Shown piece after piece: positions 1-10,405 of a stretch of 64,000 bases of DNA. The stretch covers positions 2,108,001 to 2,172,000 of the forward strand of contig JAHRBS010000003.1 in assembly GCA_024305745.1 (NCBI GenBank), in the 5' to 3' direction. The stretch is from Polyporus tsugae. Lineage: Eukaryota > Basidiomycota > Agaricomycetes > Polyporales > Polyporaceae. A model generated the notes under the pieces. It saw nothing but the letters and a program-made list of their open reading frames with translations, had not been told where the DNA came from and did not search any database. The position numbers and the translations under genes were made by a program. Within the stretch, counting starts at the first letter, position 1, and each line of letters starts with the position of its first letter.

Positions 1-1118
1 ACTCTGTCTACCTCCCATTCATCAACCGGCCCGAGGAAGTCGCTGCGCTCATAGAGACGCAACCGAACCTACGGCTCTTCGCCCTTCTCCAGCAGACGTT
101 CCCACTCGATGCACGTGCGTCGATGGGTTCCCAGTACGAAGCATCGAAGATTTCTTCGGATCCTAAGGAGTGGACGTACGCCGATCTCGAATATTGGCTG
201 AAGAGGGTCGACCGGCACGTCGCGGAGGATCCGCAGTGGGTCTGGAAGAGCCGCCGGTGCGTCATATCCCACAGCGAGCTCATCTGGGAGCGTGTCAAGG
301 GCGCGCTGGGCGTACCTCCCGAGCTTGATGTTACGCAAGAGGACGGCGATGCCCCATCGGAGCCCCCTGTGACATCCGAGTCCCTGGAATCAAGCCCGTT
401 CGAACCGGACTCCCCTGTCGCGTCTGACAGAACAGGGTCCGAGAGCGAGCTCGTCATCGAGCCGGTGTTCGCCAACCAGACACCGCCGGTGATGGTGGAG
501 CCGTCTGGCGGCCTTGGGTCTTCCCTCGGCGACCTGCGAGAAGAGGACGAGACGGAGGGCGATGAGGAGAAGGGGGAGCAGGAGCAGGAGATCCAAGGGC
601 TGCGCATCATCACGTCCTCGAGTGCCCCTGGGTTCGTGCGCGACCACGCGATGCCTCCCGTGCAGAACAGCAGCCCACTCGTGCAGCCAAAGTTCGCGTC
701 GTCGTCGTCGTCATCGAAGGGGACGGACGAGAAGGACATGGCGTACGACATGCTCCGCGAGCGCGGTCCGGGCCTCCCTCTTTTCCCGAGCAATTTCAGC
801 CAGCTCAGCTTGTCGCCGACGTTCCAACCAAGGTGTGTAAGCTCTCTCTCTAGCGTGCTTAGTGCGATATGATACGAAGGTCTGATTGTGGGGGCCTTTA
901 GCAAACGCACGCTGAGCGTGTCAGGCTATCCGCCTCGGCCGGCGTACGCGAGCCCGCACTCGATCAGGACAGGCGTGCACCGCACGGGCAGCGTCGATGC
1001 TGGCGCAGGACGCGCGGCGACGATGGCGCGTCCGGAGTGGGCGCGCCATTGGGACCCTAGCAAGCACGAGTATGCTGTTACGACGGCAAGCACCGGCAGC
1101 GTTAGCGGCGCCGAGTGA
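1..1118 (+). CDS. Unknown protein, 3' part only (two exons)
   Basis: The coding frame is already open at base 3, so the start lies upstream of the window. Exon 1 runs to 832, a GT-AG intron spans 833-901, and exon 2 (902-1118) ends in TGA. The visible product has a charged, Trp-rich segment (EWTYADLEYWLKRVDR, then a stretch with WVWKSRRC) followed by a long low-complexity tail rich in Ser, Pro, Glu and Asp, with acidic runs around 540-590 and a Ser run near 700. The last exon is Arg/Ala/Gly rich. No family was recognised. The N-terminal part looks folded and the C-terminal two thirds look disordered. The splice is supported by the consensus donor GTGTGTAAG and by the frame continuing to a clean stop. 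Function is not assigned. Confidence 0.6.
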
Positions 1119-1800
1119 GTGTTCACCAATGCCCACCTAGCCTTTCTAGAATATCCGGCCGGCCTGCTGGTGGAAGGCGCGACACACGGACATATCTCCT
1201 GCGATCTGCAGCGTTCTGCGTATCTGTACATGACCAAAAACACGCCGTTGGTGCGTGCACGGATATTTCGATGTGGAGATGACGGGAATGGGGACAGAAT
1301 GTTTATGATTGTACTTGTACGCACTGGGATACTGTTTTGTTGTTCTCCTTGGTATACTTAGTCATTGTGTGTGTTACGTGTCGTACGTGCGCAGTTCAAA
1401 GTCGGTCCGTATTGTAACTTGACTGTAACTGGCGTAACCAGTAGTCCGCCATCGCATGCCGAAGTACTACAGACAGTAGTCCTGTAGTCCGAACTTTCAC
1501 GGACGCCTTAGGATCACCATAAGCGCCCATGTCCCCGAGTCAGATTAAATTCATACTACAATATTCATTTCGACCTGATCGTGCCTGCCACCGAGCTCAA
1601 AACCAATACGATGCCCACATGGTGACGGTCGACATCGAACAATATGTTTTTGAAGCTGAAGGCCCGCAGCGGGCAGGGCTCTCACCTTTCCTCCACCACC
1701 ATCCCCTCTTCTGACGTCTACTCTCTCCCACGGTGAGTACCCTTTGGGCCCCCTGGAAGGACGCTTACCAGTAGTGGGCCCGAAACTTCAAGCATTCTCC

Positions 1801-1880
1801 TTAGATGGCTTAACACCGATGGCAATAAGCTCGCTTTCGAGCTCATTGCCTGATGTGTTGGCTTGTCTTTAGATGGCTTA
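1801..1880. repeat. Hairpin flanked by 12-bp direct repeats
   Basis: The 12-mer TTAGATGGCTTA occurs at 1801-1812 and again at 1869-1880. Between the copies, 1821-1833 and 1838-1850 form a 13-bp inverted repeat (GGCAATAAGCTCG against CGAGCTCATTGCC, one mismatch) with a 4-nt loop. It could be a miniature insertion relic or simply a stem-loop; no protein is encoded. Confidence 0.5.
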
Positions 1881-2411
1881 GAGTGTCGGGCCCTGTTCTA
1901 TTCGTTGTAAGGTGTTCATTGGCGCGGCGGTGTTGCAAGAGAGTTCGTGGCATAGGGGACTTGCCACAAACCCTAGTTTGTGCCCGAACCCCTCACATCG
2001 GACCTTGCACGATCTGCTCCAGCTCCATATAGGATATAGATCGACTGTCATCTATATCTGGTATATGGTCAGCAACGGAGACTACCCCAGCTCCCTGGCG
2101 CCGCTGTGCGTCCCAAATTGTTCTGGTGGCGCCGGAGGATTGCGAGAAGTACATCCTAGCACCCGGTTCGGATACCCTGCCATGCACACACTGAGTCCTG
2201 TATATACCTTGTATATAGTATGACCGTGCATATACGCAGACTAGAAGTACTTAGACGATTCAACAATACATGTCTTTCAAGTTCAGTCGATTAGTGCGAG
2301 ACTGAGGATTTTAACATGCGAGCAAGAGAATATCAATATTATTAATCCTGATTTTTCGAGGAGCATGCCCCCGTCATATTCGTCCATGGTGGGGAGCCGT
2401 ATTCCAGCTAA

Positions 2412-2472
2412 CTGGATCGCGCGAGCGGGCGTGGCATGTTTGGCCACCTGCCTGAAATGGTAGGCCGAGGCG
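2412..2472 (+). repeat. Inverted repeat, left arm (61 bp)
   Basis: This segment is the reverse complement of 2730-2790 at 57 of 61 positions, with mismatches only near the middle and the outer end. The arms are separated by 257 bp of unrelated sequence. No transposase and no clear target-site duplication were found, so this could be a pair of inverted copies of a small repeat or a foldback element. Confidence 0.75.
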
Positions 2473-2729
2473 AGGGCCTCGTCGCCGTTTGTCGCGAACG
2501 CCGATGCGTCGGGATGTGTCGGGATGCGGGACCAGTGCCTTGTTCGCACTAAGCGCTAGGTCTCTCGGCGCTTCGTTTCAACCGCACGTTCAACTCCCTC
2601 GACCACGTCCGGGAGGGGTTTGAGTTGATAAAATTGTAGATCTATGTCCACCACACACGCCTGTACCAAAATAACGACCCCCGTCTTGACCTGGACGTCA
2701 GTATCATACGTATGTGCCAGAATATTGAG

Positions 2730-2790
2730 CGCCTCGGCCTACCATTTCAGGTAGGTGGCCAAACATGCCACGCCCGCTCACGCGGGCCAG
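2730..2790 (-). repeat. Inverted repeat, right arm (61 bp)
   Basis: Partner of the arm at 2412-2472. It begins CGCCTCGGCCTACCATTTCA and ends at the GGGCCAG around 2790. Four substitutions separate the arms, which suggests a fairly recent duplication or gene conversion between them. Confidence 0.75.
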
Positions 2791-2978
2791 GTCGATCTAT
2801 GTTTTTGCAGTTAGCTGTCAGACCATTCGTGAAGCATATTTGAGGCCCTATTCCGCGCGGAATGGGCCGTAGAAGGTCGCGCTCCATTCCTCCCGAATGG
2901 CACATCAACTGATCAGTCCGGTATACCTTCGGATTTTGGGGCATATCCGTCGTCTATTCCGCCAGTGATAGTGACTAC

Positions 2979-2990
2979 ATATATATATAG
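2979..2990 (+). promoter_or_regulatory. TATA-like tract upstream of PQ-loop gene A
   Basis: CATATATATATAG lies about 113 bp before the ATG at 3103. Position and composition fit a TATA element, but no other promoter signal was identified. Confidence 0.35.
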
Positions 2991-3102
2991 TGAGTCCTCA
3001 CCATGTGTCTGCCTAGCGGTTGACTACAGCTTGCTCTATCTACCCTGCTTCGTTCTCAACGCAATAACCAACTTCGAGCTCGCCGTAGGTTGTAAAGTGA
3101 AA

Positions 3103-4361
3103 ATGCCTGCAAACCCTGTGGCGGAAAACATCTTCGGCACAATCGGTGAGAACGTTCTCGCGGAATTTGACTTTTTTTCTTCATCATGTCTCCCTGTTGT
3201 GGCATGCGCGAAGACACGCTAACCCCGTCGTCTTTGTGTTAACTAGGCACAATATGTTGGACAGTACAGCTCGTTCCTCAGGTGTGGAAGAGCTGGCGCT
3301 CGAAGTCGACGGACGGTCTATCGGAGTACCTCGTGTGAGCGCACCCGCCTTTTTTTCTACTGTAACGTTTGTCATCTCACCTGATCGCCGACGCGCCCTC
3401 AGGCTCCTCTGGGGCATTTCATGTGTGTTCCTCGGGGTGTACACGATCGTCAAAAACCTCAACGTCCCCTTGATCGTGCAACCACAAATCATGTCCGCGC
3501 TGTCTTACCTGTCATGGGCACAGGGGAGTACCTAAATTGTCTTGCGAGAAAGTTCAAAGGCATCCTAGTTTGTGGTTTTTCCAGTGCCAGTACTACGGCA
3601 GGAAGAGGTCGAAGACCGCCGTCATTCTCATGGGCCTCACCTTAATTATGGTCTCAGGCGGCTTCGAGGCTGGGATGATCTTTGCGGTGCGGGTACGTCT
3701 CTCGTTCCATGCAGTGGCTATCGAGAATTTGGCTCACATGCAGTTGCAGCCCGCATTTAACAGAGGGAACACGGCCCCGGTGACGCTTTTCGGGATAATC
3801 AGCACCGTGTTGCTGTCCTGTGGACTGCTGTACGCATGCACACAACCTGAGCCCGCGCGTTCCACCCGCGCTGACGGCTCATGGCAGACCACAGTACTAC
3901 GAGATCTACAGATACAAGGAAGTCGTAGGCGTATCTCTGATGTTCATGTTCGTCGACATGATGGGCGGCGTGTTCAGCAACCTGTCCCTTGCGTTCAAGG
4001 AGCGCTTCGACGTCGTCGCCGGCTTCGCGTACTCGCTCGTCGTAGTACGTCTTCTCATCACCCAAATTCTGCCTAGTAGACCATGCTGATCTTCTGCATT
4101 GGAAACGCTTAGGTTCTCGATGGCATCGTCTTGCTATGCGCGCTCATGCTCAACCCCAGGGCCAAGCGCCGCCGCAAGGAATTGGAAGCCATCGTGGCCG
4201 AGGAACAAGCCGAGCCTGCACCGGGCGAGCAGGAGAGTACCGCAATGCAGGATGTAGAGACTCCTCCGTCAATGGACCAAGTGGAAAGTAAGCCCCAGGT
4301 GGATAGTGGCAAAATTGCGAGCGACATATATATAAAGATGACGGCGGGGACGCTTGCGTGA
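3103..4361 (+). CDS. PQ-loop repeat (MtN3/SWEET-like) membrane protein, copy A; defective splice donor
   Basis: Seven exons fit by comparison with copy B at 11590-12831: 3103-3145, 3247-3334, 3403-3523, 3585-3692, 3750-3829, 3888-4044 and 4113-4361. Joined, they give about 281 residues with several membrane segments and the two PQ motifs expected of this family (QLVPQVW early and VQPQ in the middle). Internal exon lengths (88, 121, 108, 80 and 157 nt) and the 43-nt first exon equal those of copy B, so the model is firm. The third intron, however, begins GGGAGT instead of GTGAGT at 3524-3525. Read-through reaches a stop at 3533-3535, leaving a truncated protein, and the nearest GT (3527) would shift the frame. 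PQ-loop proteins move sugars, amino acids or other small solutes, or act as lysosomal/vacuolar cargo receptors; the substrate here is unknown. Either the allele is broken or this base is a sequence error. Confidence 0.75.
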
Positions 4362-4516
4362 GTGGTGGGTGCTACGTTGTACTTGCCAGGACACCCACAG
4401 GTCTGGAGACACGGATAGAGATCATGTTTATCTAAGTCCGGGTGTACTTTAGGTATGTAAGCATCGTCCTAATTAGAAGCAAACACCACTCTTGCATTCG
4501 TACCTCGAGGCTCTAG

Positions 4517-5836
4517 GTGCGGTCACGTGTTACTGTACACAAATCCATGGATCGAGTCTGCGGCAGGGTGATGGGACGCGTCTCGTCCTCGTATCACCAC
4601 CTGCACCTCGGCCACTCTCCTCACATGTTGTCGGAAGGCTTAGAGCAGCCTTCTGGGTTGGCAGTGTGCGCCAAATCACTATGGGCAGGTGCTCGGCCTG
4701 GGTACGACAAGGTAAGCCAGTGATCCGGACTGAGTGTATGCGCCCTCTCACCTTTCGTGTTTCAGAGCGTAGCAATTCTTCCAGGAGAAATTCTGGACTA
4801 CGTTGCAGCGTATCTACTGTCCGATACGCATGTTTTCTCCGATATCGCGGCCTTCTCGCTAGTCTCGTATGGGTTCCGCCAAGTAGCATTCAGAAGATAC
4901 TTCGCCACGCTTGAAGTCCGGTCTGCGGCGCATTGGGACAATGTTTGCAAAATTGCAGGGGTACCTTCCTGCGCCAGGTGAGTTCCTCAGTCGCATCGGT
5001 CGTACGGTATAATTACATGCGCGCATACATACAGGCAACTCAGGGTTCCGACTTCCTGCGTTCAATCTTCCTTGGACGCCTTGCCCAAGTTCACCTCTCT
5101 TCTGTCGCTCGAGGTGGACTTTTCCACAGATGGACTCTTTACGCAGGGAACTCGCTGCTTGTTCATCTTCAAGAACCTCACCGCGGACCTAACAATGCTG
5201 AAGCTCACCTTCCTACCTCGGGTCGACACTGCTTTGCTTTCTCTCGTTGCTTCGCACTTTCCCTCTTTGACGACCCTGGAGCTGTCATCCGTTGAGCGAC
5301 TGGACGAACAGTGCTGCTGGCTATGCTTTCAGGAATCTTCTAGCTGTATTGTCCATTCGCCCATTCCGGACATCTTCCCGTCGGTCAATCATCTCGCGGT
5401 GCGCATTGCAGTTCCCCACGCCGTGTCGTTAACCTGTATTTGGCATCCTCATCTGTAGCTCTCCTTCGGCAAAGCACTGCAACCTCTAAAGAGGCTCGAA
5501 CATCTCTTCCTGGGCATCTTCCTCTCGGACGCAGATGTGCTCGTCTGCCACTTCGACCGCTGCGCCTCTACCGTCGTCCTTGCTTCTCCCCGGACGGGCT
5601 TCTACTCTCCGCCACCCTTCGGGCCAGACCAATGCGTCATCTGCGTCACAGAGCACGCTGCTGCCATACGAGAGCGGGAGCGTCTGGCGGGCGGTCTTAT
5701 GGGGAAGGCGCTGCCCTCGCTGAAGACGATCGGGTGGAGCTCCTTCTTTTCCAAAGGCGGGACCGGCGATGGCACCCAGCGCAAGACGACCTTTTGCACC
5801 CGGACGCTGGAAGAGAAGGCGGAACTGAGGCGGTAG
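4517..5836 (+). CDS. F-box-like protein with leucine-rich C-terminus
   Basis: Four exons (4517-4711, 4766-4977, 5035-5398, 5459-5836) give about 382 residues. Exon 2 opens with a motif typical of basidiomycete F-box-like proteins, LPGEILDYVAAYLL, followed by a helix and FRQVAFRRYFATLEV. The rest has spaced Leu/Val strands (for example SLLSLEVDFS and SLTTLELSS) resembling irregular leucine-rich repeats. Such proteins usually serve as substrate receptors in SCF ubiquitin ligases. The donor at 5399 was chosen among three in-phase options because it restores a strand-like LALSFGKAL join. The start is uncertain: 4517 is the first in-frame ATG, and ATGs at 4547 and later are possible. The family expands rapidly in mushrooms, and no orthologue is implied. 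Confidence 0.65.
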
Positions 5837-6640
5837 AATGAGTCATGGGGACACTGGGCCCATATGCGCGTATCAAAAATTGTGGTTGCGACATGCTCTC
5901 GCCGATGTCGGGTTGTACAGATAAGAGCTTTGCTGCTTCTGTGAGCGGGGTTTGTAGCAGGGATGGGTCTGAACATGGCTGTTTGGCCGGGCAATCAGCG
6001 CGACGTGACGTCACTTGGAATGTCATAGCGCACGAGAGAGGCCTACCCATCCGACTTTGCCTTGGACCATTCACATTGAGCGCTGTCTTGTAGACTTCTA
6101 AAGCGCAGGGTGCTGCGCCTGCGATGAGCGTGCGGCCCGGCGTAGTATGTTCCTGTGGGATGACAACAATCTGTGGCTGAATCCGCGCCATTATTTACAT
6201 TGTAAGTCATCCTACGTTCTTTTCTGGTATCCTATGTTCTTTTCTGGTAGCATATATGTCGTGGATTTTTTGGAAGTGTTGTTATGTCGGACGGCAATAC
6301 CGCCAGTTCACCAGGAGTGTTCAAACGTTCAGGAGGATAGCGACGCCGGCGCTGTCTTGGCGCTGTCGTCCTGGAACAGCCGGACTGATGTGGGGCCAAA
6401 TAGAGCCAAAGGAAGGTAGCGCGCGGGAGTTGATTCGCGCACATGGCCAGCATCCTTGACCCAAACGGCTGAGACTCAGGCACTTGTGCGCAGACGTTAA
6501 CGTTAACGTTCCCCTCTAGCCCCTACTTCAAGCCATCGCTTGCGCCGTTATCAGCCCCTCTTAATCTCCATGCGACTATAGACGACTCTACTCTGCCATT
6601 TAATCCGCTAATCCGCTCCCCTCCCCTGGTACTCATCGCT
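5837..6640. other. Intergenic region with short tandem repeats
   Basis: No gene was seen. The stretch holds two tandem copies of a 20-bp unit (6209-6248) and a short run of TTAACG-type hexamers around 6493-6510. The last 150 bp before the transporter gene are pyrimidine rich, as is common upstream of fungal start codons. Confidence 0.5.
6209..6248 (+). repeat. Two-copy 20-bp tandem repeat
   Basis: The unit ATCCTACGTTCTTTTCTGGT at 6209-6228 is repeated at 6229-6248 with a single C/T difference. It is probably a replication-slippage product with no evident function. Confidence 0.7.
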
Positions 6641-8476
6641 ATGGTCGACTCCACATGGGCCCCACATCAACACCGCGACAGTCGAGGATGGGCCTCCTTC
6701 GACTCGGACACACCTCGTCGCTCTGGAAGCACGAGCTGGCTGGCCAGGTTGCTCGGTGCAAAGTCAGAGCTCCCCGCCTACCTGGATGAAAAGCCGTCAG
6801 GAGGGTCCGAGTTTTCCCAGCGACTGAGAGGGCTCAAGCGCACCCTCTTCCGCCGCCTCCCGTCCATGGGCTGGTCGCACCAGCGGGGGCACAGGCTCAC
6901 GCCCCAAGGCCAGTCCACCGTCGATGTGCCGTCTGCGACTACGGTACGCTTCGTCCTCATGTGCTGCCTCTGGTATACCACCTCCGCCCTCTCGTCCAAC
7001 ACAGGAAAGTCGATCATGACGACCTTCCGCTACCCCGTCACCCTCACCTTCATCCAGTTCGGGTTTGTCGCCGCATACTGCCTGCTCTTTATGAGCCCTG
7101 TCGTCCGGTTCTCCAAGCTGCGTCGGCCGACCAAGGCAATCCTCGAGACCACATTCCCAATGGGTGTGTTCCAGGTTGGAGGACACATCTTCTCAAGTAT
7201 GGCCATATCGCGCATCCATGTTAGCACCGTTCACACCATCAAGGTTAGTCTTTCTTCCTGTGCCAGCAGAGAATCTTTACCCGGTCCCGGCGATGAATAT
7301 TTATCATAATCCCATGCACAGGCGCTATCTCCCCTGTTCACCGTCGCCGCCTATGCGTTACTGTTCGGCGTCAGCTATTCGTCGAAGACGTACATTTCAT
7401 TGCTCCCCCTAACCTTCGGTGTCATGCTCGCGTGCAGTTTCGACGTGGACAGGTCGAGCGCGGTCGGTATTCTGTGCGCCTTCGGCTCCGCCGTCATCTT
7501 CGTTACCCAGAACATCTACTTCAAGAAGGTCGTTCCCTCCAACGGCGGTCAGTCATCCCACAAACTCGACAAGTTGAACCTCCTGTTCTACTCGTCGGGT
7601 ATGGCGTTCATCCTCATGATCCCCATATGGGTGTACTACGATCTTCCCGTCTTGCTGTCGGTGGACGAATCCCATATCGTGCATCCCACCCACGGCCATG
7701 AGACCCCGCATTCGGTCACGTACTACTTCATCGCAAACGGCACGGTCCACTTCGCGCAGAACATCATCGCCTTCGTTATCCTCGCGTCGACGTCCCCCGT
7801 GACCTACTCGATAGCGTCACTCATCAAGCGCGTTGCTGTGATCTGCATCGCCATCGTCTGGTTCGCGCAGTCCGTCCACCCCATCCAGGCCGTTGGTATC
7901 ACGATGACCTTCTTCGGTCTGTACATGTACAACAATGCGAAGGGCGACGTGGAGAAGGGCGAGCACAAGATGCGGCGGGTCGAGGCTGCCCGCGACCTTG
8001 TTCTTCCCGCTACCAAAGCCGACCTTGCGAGCGATGGTGAGGTCACTCCGCATCGCAGCGTTACGCCTGCCCCGATCTCTGGGATGGCCGAGGTCAGCGT
8101 CACTTCGGCATACGGTCGCGTCCCTGCAAGCGCAAACCCCTTCCATCATCCTCCTCCACATGCATCATACCCGCGTGCGCCCGCGCCCGCATCATACTCA
8201 TCCGTCCCCTTCAACCAGGCTCCGCCATCGTACTCGCGGTCACATCCACAGACGAACCTTCACATCAAGATCACACCGCAGCCTGCGAACAACACAGTTT
8301 CACCCGTGGATTCATACCCATCACCACCGCCATCATTAGACTCGCCTCCATCGAGCGCGGTCCACCAGACGCCTCAAGCTCAAGTTCCGTGGACGTCGCG
8401 ACAGCGGCGAGCGTCGGTGATCGCGAGCCACCAACGTATGGAAGCTCCCGTCCGGCGGCCAGTCGCTGTGGCATGA
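6641..8476 (+). CDS. SLY41: SLY41-like triose-phosphate-transporter family protein
   Basis: Two exons (6641-7243, 7322-8476) encode about 585 residues. After a basic, Ser-rich N-terminus of about 100 residues come roughly ten hydrophobic segments of the drug/metabolite transporter fold. They include ALSPLFTVAAYALLF, a KLDKLNLLFYSSGMAF loop, and a C-terminal half with VTYSIASLIKR and ITMTFFGLYMY, all characteristic of the fungal SLY41 branch of the TPT/nucleotide-sugar transporter family. Yeast Sly41 is an ER/Golgi protein that suppresses Ypt1 loss; the transported substrate is still debated. The C-terminal 150 residues are a Pro/Ser/Tyr-rich cytosolic tail longer than in yeast. The intron has GTTAGT...CACAG borders and phase 0. 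The assignment rests on motif recognition, and orthology to SLY41 is likely but unproved. Confidence 0.85.
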
Positions 8477-9084
8477 TGACGCGCCTGCCTGTACATGTGC
8501 GATGACCATGATGAGGAGCGACGAGGGCGCGACGATTTGGATACCCCCGGAAAACGGAGAGAGGATGCTTAGATCTTTATTACCATACTGCAGCGCGAAC
8601 GCCAGCTACCGGGACCGGCGACGACTGGCAACGACCTAGACATGACGGCTCCCGCGCGTAATACGCAATACGCATACGGACGCGTGCATCCTCATTCGAA
8701 CTTTTTGTCTCCTCCATCCACCACTTCGCACACAAGAAGCCTTCCCTGGCCCTGTCGCGCGCGTCTTCCTCTTCACACTTCGCATCTTATCTTCGACCGC
8801 GCGCGACTCACGTTCGTTCCTTTGTGGCGAGGAAGGCTTTGTATGGACTTCGGACTTTCTCTGCCTCGTTAAGAGGCTCTGACAGTACATTTTCTGCCTT
8901 GCGTTTACACAATGTTCCCCTGACATTATTATATATATTGACCGAGACAATGACGATTTTCCTTGTTTAGCATAATGGCGTACAGACAGCAGAAGGATCC
9001 AGAGCTATAGTCCAGGTACAGGTACATGTACAGCTTTGAAGTGCACGATAGACCGCAGATCGTCCTCGTTATCCCCGACACCCC
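8477..9084. other. Convergent 3' intergenic region
   Basis: This spacer lies between the ends of the SLY41-like gene and the first deoxyribosyltransferase gene. It is pyrimidine rich around 8700-8800 with an AT-rich patch near 8930. No gene or RNA was recognised. Confidence 0.5.
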
Positions 9085-9627
9085 TCACTTCTGCAGGCGC
9101 TTCTTGACCTCCTCCGCGAGCTCGTCGAAGCTGCCGAGGACGGGGATCTTGTGCCGCTCGCAGACGACCTCGACGTTGCCCAAGCGGTAGTAGCCCTCGG
9201 GGCAGCACAGGACGAGCTTGTCCGCGCCGTCGGCGGCGTGGAGACCGAGCTCGAGGAGCGTGATCGGGCTGGTGGTCTTGGGGTCGAAGTACATGGCGAT
9301 GACGTCCGCCTCCTGGAGGCGGTCGAGCTCCCAGTTGACCTGCTCGCTGAAGTTGGGGTTCGTCTTGCGCTGCTCCCACGTCGTGTCCCAGTTGAGCCGC
9401 CGCGGGTTGAAGATGGTGCAGGGCACGTCGCACAGGCGCTCCGTGAGGCGCGGCTGCCAGTTGTCCGCCTTGCCCATCTCGATGGAGCCCGCGAGGAAGA
9501 CGGAGCGGCCGACCTTCTCCGTGATTTTCTCCGGGGCGAGGTAGACTTTGGGCAGGGGCTCGGGGAGGGAGGCGTCCGTCTGGGAGGGCGCGGGGATATC
9601 GATCGTGGTATGGAGTTGGTCGGCCAT
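9085..9627 (-). CDS. Nucleoside 2-deoxyribosyltransferase-like protein, copy A
   Basis: A single-exon gene of 180 residues. The Rossmann-like nucleoside 2-deoxyribosyltransferase fold is suggested by VFLAGSIEM near residue 44, TIFNPRRLNWD near 70 (nucleotide-binding loop), ADVIAMYFDP near 107 and ITLLELGL near 120, where the Glu is the expected catalytic nucleophile. A closing segment, NVEVVCERHKIPVL, follows. In characterised enzymes the reaction exchanges bases on 2-deoxyribose; relatives also cleave nucleotide N-glycosidic bonds. The physiological substrate in fungi is not known. A TATA-like element lies upstream at 9753-9764. A second, shorter copy follows at 10406-10870 in the same orientation, so this is a tandem duplication. 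The protein lacks a signal peptide and should be cytosolic. Confidence 0.85.
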   Translation of the reverse strand: MADQLHTTIDIPAPSQTDASLPEPLPKVYLAPEKITEKVGRSVFLAGSIEMGKADNWQPRLTERLCDVPCTIFNPRRLNWDTTWEQRKTNPNFSEQVNWELDRLQEADVIAMYFDPKTTSPITLLELGLHAADGADKLVLCCPEGYYRLGNVEVVCERHKIPVLGSFDELAEEVKKRLQK

Positions 9628-9752
9628 GGGCGATGATGTGTGGGTGGTTTGTGCTTGGGGGATGTGATGTGGATACGGAAACGATGAATGGGCGATTGTC
9701 AGCTTCTGAGGCTCGGGAGTTGGATGGGTGAGGATTGCAGCTGGATGGGTCC

Positions 9753-9764
9753 CCTTTATATATA
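9753..9764 (-). promoter_or_regulatory. TATA-like element of deoxyribosyltransferase copy A
   Basis: The minus strand reads TATATATAAAGG here, about 125 bp upstream of the ATG at 9627. It is close to the TATA consensus and correctly oriented. Confidence 0.45.
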
Positions 9765-10062
9765 CTCACATTTCAAACCCAAACCAGTAAGTGTATGCCA
9801 GTGTGTGTGCATGCGTGCGTGCCGCCCGACTGAGGCGAGGCGATCACCCTGTTAGGATTGTGCCCTACTATTGTGCCGTCGTCCGCACATCCCAGGTGTT
9901 GGACATGCACAGCAAGCAGCGAAGGCCACTGCAAAAGTGCACGGCCATTGGGTTCTACTGACTCGCCTCGCCTCTGGCTGGTCAGAACATTGGCACTTGC
10001 ACGCGGCAAAGCGGCGGCGCCTCCATTCACAGTTGGCGCCGGCGCCGCCCCCGGCGGTGGAC

Positions 10063-10083
10063 GCTCAGCGCTCAGCGCTCAGC
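10063..10083 (+). repeat. Three-copy heptamer repeat
   Basis: GCTCAGC is repeated three times without change. Probably slippage; no function inferred. Confidence 0.7.
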
Positions 10084-10405
10084 CTCGCTTCCGATCGCGA
10101 GTCTCTCAGAACTGTCGATTTCGCCGCGCACTGGTTGTACATATATCAGGTGTGCAACATATGTGGAACCCTATTATCATTACTGATGAAACGTGTTCAG
10201 TTCCGGGTCGAAGTACTTTCCAGAATTCCAGGTCGAAGTCAGGTCACCCTCCTTATACGGACAAATATGGCACACACTGGAGGCAATTAGTACTACTTAT
10301 GCAGTGCTCTGTGCCATAACCCAGATAGTATACAGAAGCAAGTACCGCCATTGAAGTTGTCCTACTTGACAGAAATGAGGCAGAGATGTCAAGCTATAAG
10401 CCATT

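Larger units (their letters stand above)
1119..3102. other. Intergenic region with small repeats, no gene seen
   Basis: About 2 kb separate the first gene from PQ-loop gene A. All reading frames here are short and show no family signal. The stretch holds a small hairpin flanked by 12-bp direct repeats (1801-1880), a 61-bp inverted repeat (2412-2472 and 2730-2790), and a TATA-like tract at 2979-2990, about 113 bp upstream of the next ATG. It may contain relics of a small non-autonomous element. Confidence 0.6.
9628..10405. other. Spacer between the two deoxyribosyltransferase copies
   Basis: It holds the promoter of copy A (TATA-like tract on the minus strand at 9753-9764) and, at 10063-10083, three tandem copies of the heptamer GCTCAGC. 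No gene was seen. GC-rich palindromic sequence (GGCGCCGGCGCC) sits near 10036. Confidence 0.5.
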
